From positions 5,824,814-5,888,813 of the forward strand of contig NC_072452.1 in assembly GCF_027596085.1 (NCBI RefSeq): 64,000 bases of DNA, given 5' to 3'. This stretch comes from Anoplopoma fimbria (Eukaryota; Chordata; Actinopteri; Perciformes; Anoplopomatidae). The stretch's first letter is position 1, and every line of letters starts with the position of its first letter. This document shows positions 59,279 to 64,000 of the stretch, piece by piece. The notes beneath the pieces are model-generated. The model was not told the DNA's origin. It did no database searches and saw only the letters and a list, made by a program, of their open reading frames with translations. Made by a program: the position numbers and the translations under genes.

Positions 59279-60088
59279 CACACTGAACTAGGTTATCATA
59301 GCAGTTCCTTCTGCTGCGGGGCATAAAGCTTACAAAGCAGAATAACCTGTTTCAAGGAATCTCAGGACAAACTCTGTCGGAGACACACACACACACACAC
59401 AATAAAACAGAAATTAAATGAGAAACCTCTAAGAATTATTTAGTGCTCTGTACGCAGCTTGTGACTCACGGCCACAAATGTGAACACAATAATACATCAT
59501 GTACTGTAGTTCAAACACAGGGCTGACTTACAGGGAAAGGTCAGCGTGGCATAATAATAAGGCCGACGGGACTTCTTCCTAAAACTGTACTTCTGACATT
59601 TACAGGAATTCGACTCCTGTTGAATATTAAAATACTATTACAACCTTTTTCCTACAGTGCTCCGAAAGTGCTGTCGTTAAGAAGAGCATATTGTAATCAA
59701 ATTTCTGACAAATAAAAAGAAACAAAAACAGAAATCACTTGGACGAAAGCCTGCCCCCACAAAGAGCACGCATATTACTCATCCCCCACAGAGCCGCCTT
59801 GCTCTAGTGTATTGTGGGAGGACGGGGTGGGCGGCTGTGCAGGGGATTGGGAGCTGCGTTATAAGACTACACTGCATGACTTCAGCCCTGCATGTAAACG
59901 TATCAGCATAATGTCTCCTCGACGTCCCTTTGCACTAAGTGGCTTCTGTTTTAGTCCAGTTTGTGTGTGTGTGTGTGTGTGTATGCATTTATACTGTATG
60001 CACTTCAAAACTAATCAGGAAAGCCAGTGTGGTGGAACCCAGACATCTTGTTTATCCTGCGAGATCTACCCGCACTTCACCTTCAGAG

Positions 60089-60149
<61 letters not shown>

Positions 60150-60234
60150 GAAGGTCTTGTGCTTGTCCCAGGTGCAGAAAAATCTGTGAAGCAGCATGTG
60201 GCTTGTCCCAGTTCCTCTACAGTACCTGTGTGCC

Positions 60235-60312
<78 letters not shown>
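59197..60312. repeat. CA/GT microsatellite cluster upstream of gabra4
   Basis: Long CA runs occur at about 59198-59275 and 60091-60147, and a TG run at about 60236-60312. A shorter TG run is at 58997-59028. Sequence between them shows no coding content. Confidence 0.95.
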
Positions 60313-60313
<1 letters not shown>

Positions 60314-60565
60314 TTGTGTGATTGCGACAAGACTGACCCATTTGAATCCTAATACAGGCGCTCACCAATGCATTGCTGAAACTAGTTCAACATGTAGGCA
60401 ACCTAGGCTGCGTTTAGCGTCGGCACAAAGCAGAGGCAGCGGCGGACGCTGACTGATGCTGGGGTGGGGGGAGGTCAAAGGGCACGCTGGGAACACATCT
60501 GGGAAAATAAGTCCTCCAATGGAAGTTTTTTTTTTTTTTCTTTATGTGGGATTGTGAAAGGCTGT

Positions 60566-60894
60566 GGGGGGGGGGGGGGGGGGTGATGCTGTCAGGAAAC
60601 ACCTAAAATACTCAGACGGGTGTTGAGGAGATGAACGGGCCTATCTGCCTCCACCCTTTTCCAGTTTTGACATAGGAGGAGGAGGGCTTTGGGGGGGGGG
60701 GGGGGCATGACTCTACTGAAGTCATTTTCAAAGCAGTGCACGTCTAAAATCTGTGTCCTGACCAGAGCAGGTGTGTGTGAGAGGGAGAAGGAGAAAGCAA
60801 ACACAGGCAGAGAGGGGGGTGAGCAGGAGAGAGAGAGAGAGAGGGAGGGAGGGATGGAGAGGAGAGGGTGAGACAGAGAAGCAAACAAGAGAGT

Positions 60895-60935
<41 letters not shown>

Positions 60936-61017
60936 TTTCTTTCTCTGGACGCCAGCAGCAGCAGCAGCACCACCTCGGATCCGGACAAGAGGTGACCGGG
61001 GCTGGGGGTTGAAGGTG

Positions 61018-61052
<35 letters not shown>
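60566..61052. repeat. G-run, (GA)n and (TG)n tracts in the gabra4 5' region
   Basis: There are G18 at 60566-60583, G15 at 60691-60705, AGAG-rich purine sequence at 60775-60895, (GA)n at about 60897-60931, and (TG)n at about 61020-61052. The tracts lie between 170 and 660 bp before the gabra4 start codon, in or near its promoter and 5' UTR. Confidence 0.9.
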
Positions 61053-61057
<5 letters not shown>

Positions 61058-61221
61058 GCGTGCGTGCGTGTGCAGGTGCGTGTGCGTGTGTTGTGCCCGT
61101 CTGGAGAGACTGCAGAGAGGCTCTCCCCGGTGCCGCCGCGTCCCTCTCCCGCTGCTCCCCGGGACACGTGGGGCGTGTGTCGGGGTGAGATGTGAAGAGG
61201 CTTGAAGCATGGCATGCAGAG

Positions 61222-63502
61222 ATGCTTTCTGCCAAGAAGAAGAAGGAGACGGCGACAGCGATGTGGCCCGCTTCCATCCGGACCCTCCTCTACTTTTTCT
61301 GTTTGGCCACTTGGTGAGTCCCAAAGTGTCGCCGCTGTCCGCGGTGCTGAAACCTCCCGCTCCTCCTCTTCCTCCTCTTCCTCTTCTTCTTTTTTTTTTT
61401 TTTTGGAGCTGAAGTTATGGTACCCTGATTCTTTTTTGTTTCTTCTCTTCTTTCTAGTGTTAAGAAAATCTCCGGACAAACAAAGAAGGATGAAAGGATT
61501 TATCCGGAGAATTTTACTCGCATTTTGGACCGACTTCTGGACGGCTATGACAACAGGCTGCGACCTGGATTCGGCGGTAGGTAGAAGAAGGAAACTGCAT
61601 TTTGTGCAGTAGGAAGCATTTTGCATACTAGAACTACCAATAGCAATCACATGACATCTTCTCTTTAAAAGAAGGAAGATGCAACTTTATCATTTATTTG
61701 ACTTTTTTTGTGTGCCATAGCAGCTTAAAACGGTATATAATAGGTGCAATAAAGGTAGCTGTAAAGCCACCATTAAACAGCAAACACACACTGTATGTCA
61801 CCTCTAAAACACTTACATTTTAGTTTTTCTTTGACTTTTTTTCATGCCTATGATATTCAAACAGTGCAATAAACTGTTAAGTCACTATTGAGCACCAAAT
61901 ACACCCTTTAAGTCAGTTTGATTTGTATAGACTTAAAGGGACAGTTCACCCGAAATAAAAAATGGACATTTTTGCTCCCACCTGTAGTGCTATTTATAAT
62001 TCTAGATTGTTTTGTTGTGAGTGGCATATTATTGGAGATATCTGACATAGAGATGTCTGCCTTCTCTCTAATAAAATGGGACTATATTGACTTGTGTAAA
62101 CCGGCAAAAAGTACATTTGAAAAACTCAACAGCAGGGTCTCATTTCAGAAATCATGACCCGGTTGCTGAAAATAATCCACAGACCTTGTTGTGAGCAGTT
62201 GCTTACAAAGCAAGACAACTCACACCAAAACATAAAGGAAAAATAGACTCCTATATTCCCAATTTTGGGGTGAACTGTCCCTTTAAATCATAAATCTGCA
62301 TCAAATGGCTTTACAATCTTTAGGCCCTCAAAAACACGTCAGCATACATTTTATTTTTCTCTCTGAGTGGGAGACTTGCATCATATAGAACATGTTGCTT
62401 TAGTATGTCACAACACACGCAATGGTTCAGACTTGATCCTGTAAGCCTGGTAGTTTTGCCGAGGGAAGAGGGGCCTGTAAGCTCACACATTTAAGCGAAT
62501 GTGGTTATATAACCAGCGTGTGTGTGTGTGTGTGTGTGTTTGTGTGTTTGTGTGTGTATGTTGCAGGACAAACGTTTGATGCATGGAACTTCAAGTGCTA
62601 AAAGTGCGGATTTGGTTTTTCTGTACATCGTGTCTCCAAGTTGTTAAGAACCAGCGTCATTCTAACATAGAGTCTGTCAACAGACATGCATGCGCTGTAG
62701 CTTTGCTTATCTTATGCAATTATAGACAATGGTCTGCCTCCACATTCATTCACTGGTAGAAAGAAATCACGCAGGATTATGCTTTTACATCTTTAAAGCT
62801 GTTTTTCCTCCATTCCATTATGCAAAGGCCCTACAGCTCTATATAAGCTATTGCATGTCTTCTGGGTTTGATGAGCTGCAGGTTTGATATGAAGTGTTTA
62901 AGACTGGAGTCTCACTGAGGCTGGACTGTGACATCACTGCAGGGTTTAAAATGGGGAAATGAAATGTGACACTTGTTGTCTGTTTCATTGGCTCAATAGG
63001 AACTGTGACTGAGGTCAAGACGGACATTTATGTGACCAGTTTTGGGCCTGTCTCGGATGTTGAAATGGTACGTACCCACGCTTTGAATGGAGTTAAACAC
63101 ACGTGTTTGTTGTATTAATACTGTTAATACTTGCTTTGTTAAACATCTGGTCATCACAGAAGAGCACAGGGGAAACCATTGTTCCCTCAAAAACAAGATT
63201 CAGATAATCACGGAGCGATATCGTTCCAACCCACGTGACCTCAGATGTTTTCTCTTGCTTTCGCCAATCTCCCTGTCCTAGGAGTACACGATGGACGTGT
63301 TCTTTCGGCAGACGTGGGTGGACCGGAGGCTGAGGTACGAGGGCCCCATAGAGATCCTGAGGCTGAACAACCTGATGGTGACCAAAGTTTGGACCCCGGA
63401 CACCTTCTTCAGGAACGGCAAGAAGTCCGTGGCTCACAACATGACGGCCCCCAACAAGCTTTTCCGCATCATGAAGAACGGCACCATCCTGTACACCATG
63501 AG
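61222..63502 (+). CDS. gabra4: GABA-A receptor subunit alpha-4, first four coding exons (3' truncated by window)
   Basis: This is a pentameric ligand-gated chloride channel subunit. Exons: 61222-61313, 61458-61576, 63000-63067, 63282-63502, covering 166 codons plus two bases, with the donor at 63503. The start MLSAKKKK matches the MVSAKK start of human alpha-4; a hydrophobic signal peptide around [10 protein letters not shown] follows. [40 protein letters not shown] and [13 protein letters not shown] are alpha-subunit extracellular-domain signatures, including the Phe and Arg of the GABA site. [10 protein letters not shown] has Arg where alpha-1 has His101, the mark of the diazepam-insensitive alpha-4/6 group. 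Exon four is 221 bp, the length conserved in the family. Transmembrane segments lie beyond the window. A SINE sits about 26 bp after the last donor. Confidence 0.95.
61937..62282. mobile_element. piggyBac-like MITE with TTAA duplication in gabra4 intron 2
   Basis: The ends are AGGGACAGTTCACCC and its inverse (GGGTGAACTGTCCCT). They are flanked by TTAA at 61933-61936 and 62283-62286. A TTAA target duplication with no coding capacity fits a piggyBac-derived MITE. Confidence 0.88.
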
Positions 63503-63528
63503 GTACTGTACGATACTACATCACCACA

Positions 63529-63825
63529 GGGGCAGCTGTGGCGTAGTGGAGAGCAAGGTAGTTCTCCAATCAGAGGGTCGGTGGTTCGATACCCGGCTTC
63601 GGCAGTCGATGTGTCCCTGGGCAAGACACTGAAACCCACGTTGCTCCCGAAGCCTTGCCATCGGTGTGGACTGGATGTTGCATGAATGTTAGTTAGAGTC
63701 TGATGGTGGCACCTTGATGGTAGCCTGTCATCAGTGTGTGAATGGGTGAATGATATGCAATATACTACTGATTGTAAGTCGCTTTGTATAAAAGCGTCTG
63801 CTAAATGACTGTAATGTAATGTCAC
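63529..63825 (+). mobile_element. Complete tRNA-derived SINE in gabra4 intron 4
   Basis: This is an uninterrupted copy of the family at 55866-56332. Box A is TGGCGTAGTGG and box B GGTTCGATACC, and the same LINE-like tail ends in TAATGTAATG. It starts about 26 bp downstream of the splice donor at 63503, in the sense orientation of gabra4. Confidence 0.93.
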
Positions 63826-64000
63826 ATTAAGTCTATTGGCATTAAACACCTGATGATGAATATTCAAAGCTATAACTTTGGCCTGAACTTCATCATTGGG
63901 GTTTGTCTATTCTCCTACTACTTGAATATTTATTTTGGTAAGATGGGTATCATCACATAATTCGTTTTAAATATTTTTGTGTTCGCACCGATTTAAAAAA

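Larger units (their letters stand above)
40454..60900. other. Gene-poor spacer upstream of gabra4
   Basis: Apart from the exon-like pieces at 41.4-42.4 kb, 45.38 kb and 50.0 kb, no coding sequence is convincing. Repeats listed separately account for 45.8-46.0, 48.6-48.8, 53.4-55.1, 55.5-56.3 and 59.2-60.3 kb. Short inverted-repeat remnants occur, such as a CCCTTTAA end at 52066-52075. In mammals GABRA4 and GABRB1 lie head-to-head; no gabrb1 exon was seen on the minus strand here. Confidence 0.4.

Noticed and set aside
42420..60900. gabrb1 head-to-head with gabra4, as in mammals
   Set aside because: No beta-subunit signature was found on the minus strand. It may lie outside the window or be lost.
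60592..61650. A 352-residue minus-strand reading frame across the gabra4 5' region
   Set aside because: It is built from GA, GT and CA repeats and lies antisense to gabra4 exons 1 and 2. It has no domain and no splice or homology support.

Overview
The window is nuclear DNA of a ray-finned fish, most likely a percomorph teleost. The coding parts are vertebrate genes split by GT-AG introns. The spacer DNA is AT-rich, full of long CA/GT, TA and GATA-type microsatellites, Tc1-like, hAT-like and piggyBac-like miniature elements, and tRNA-derived SINEs. Nothing bacterial, viral or CRISPR-like was seen. No transposase or reverse transcriptase reading frame is intact.

Five genes were recognised, and the splice phases of every modelled exon add up to an open frame. 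Four are on the minus strand: syvn1/HRD1 (15 coding exons, 634 aa, 1806-9014), smad5 (6 coding exons, 485 aa, 13018-18090), ap1ar/gadkin (10 coding exons, 300 aa, 27149-32908) and cfap100/ccdc37 (14 coding exons, 596 aa, 34045-37838). The fifth, gabra4, is on the plus strand. Its first four coding exons are at 61222-63502 and it runs off the right edge. Two further exon-like segments on the minus strand (41398-41521 and 42325-42409) may be the 3' end of a gene I do not recognise.

Layout: 1-1100 has no visible gene and may hold the 3' end of an upstream plus-strand gene. 1.1-10.7 kb is syvn1, with a perfect ERSE-II element upstream of its first exon. 12-21.5 kb is smad5, with a GC-rich candidate non-coding first exon near 21.3-21.5 kb. 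23.4-27.1 kb is probably a long ap1ar 3' UTR. ap1ar and cfap100 follow head-to-tail, separated by about 1.1 kb that is largely a tandem array of Tc1-like MITE plus linker. 38.2-40.5 kb is a cluster of the same MITE with TA repeats. 40.5-60.9 kb is mostly a gene desert with nested repeats. 61-64 kb is the start of gabra4.

The genes do not form a pathway. They cover ER-associated degradation (syvn1), BMP signalling (smad5), endosome/AP-1 traffic (ap1ar), motile cilia (cfap100) and GABA-A receptors (gabra4). The most interesting signals are the ERSE-II site, an 18-glycine run in the Smad5 linker, a minisatellite that begins at about position +7 of a syvn1 intron, nested mobile elements (a minisatellite inside a terminal-inverted-repeat element inside another minisatellite; a hAT copy beside a SINE that carries a piece of it), the MITE-linker tandem units, and the unrecognised minus-strand exons near 42 kb.
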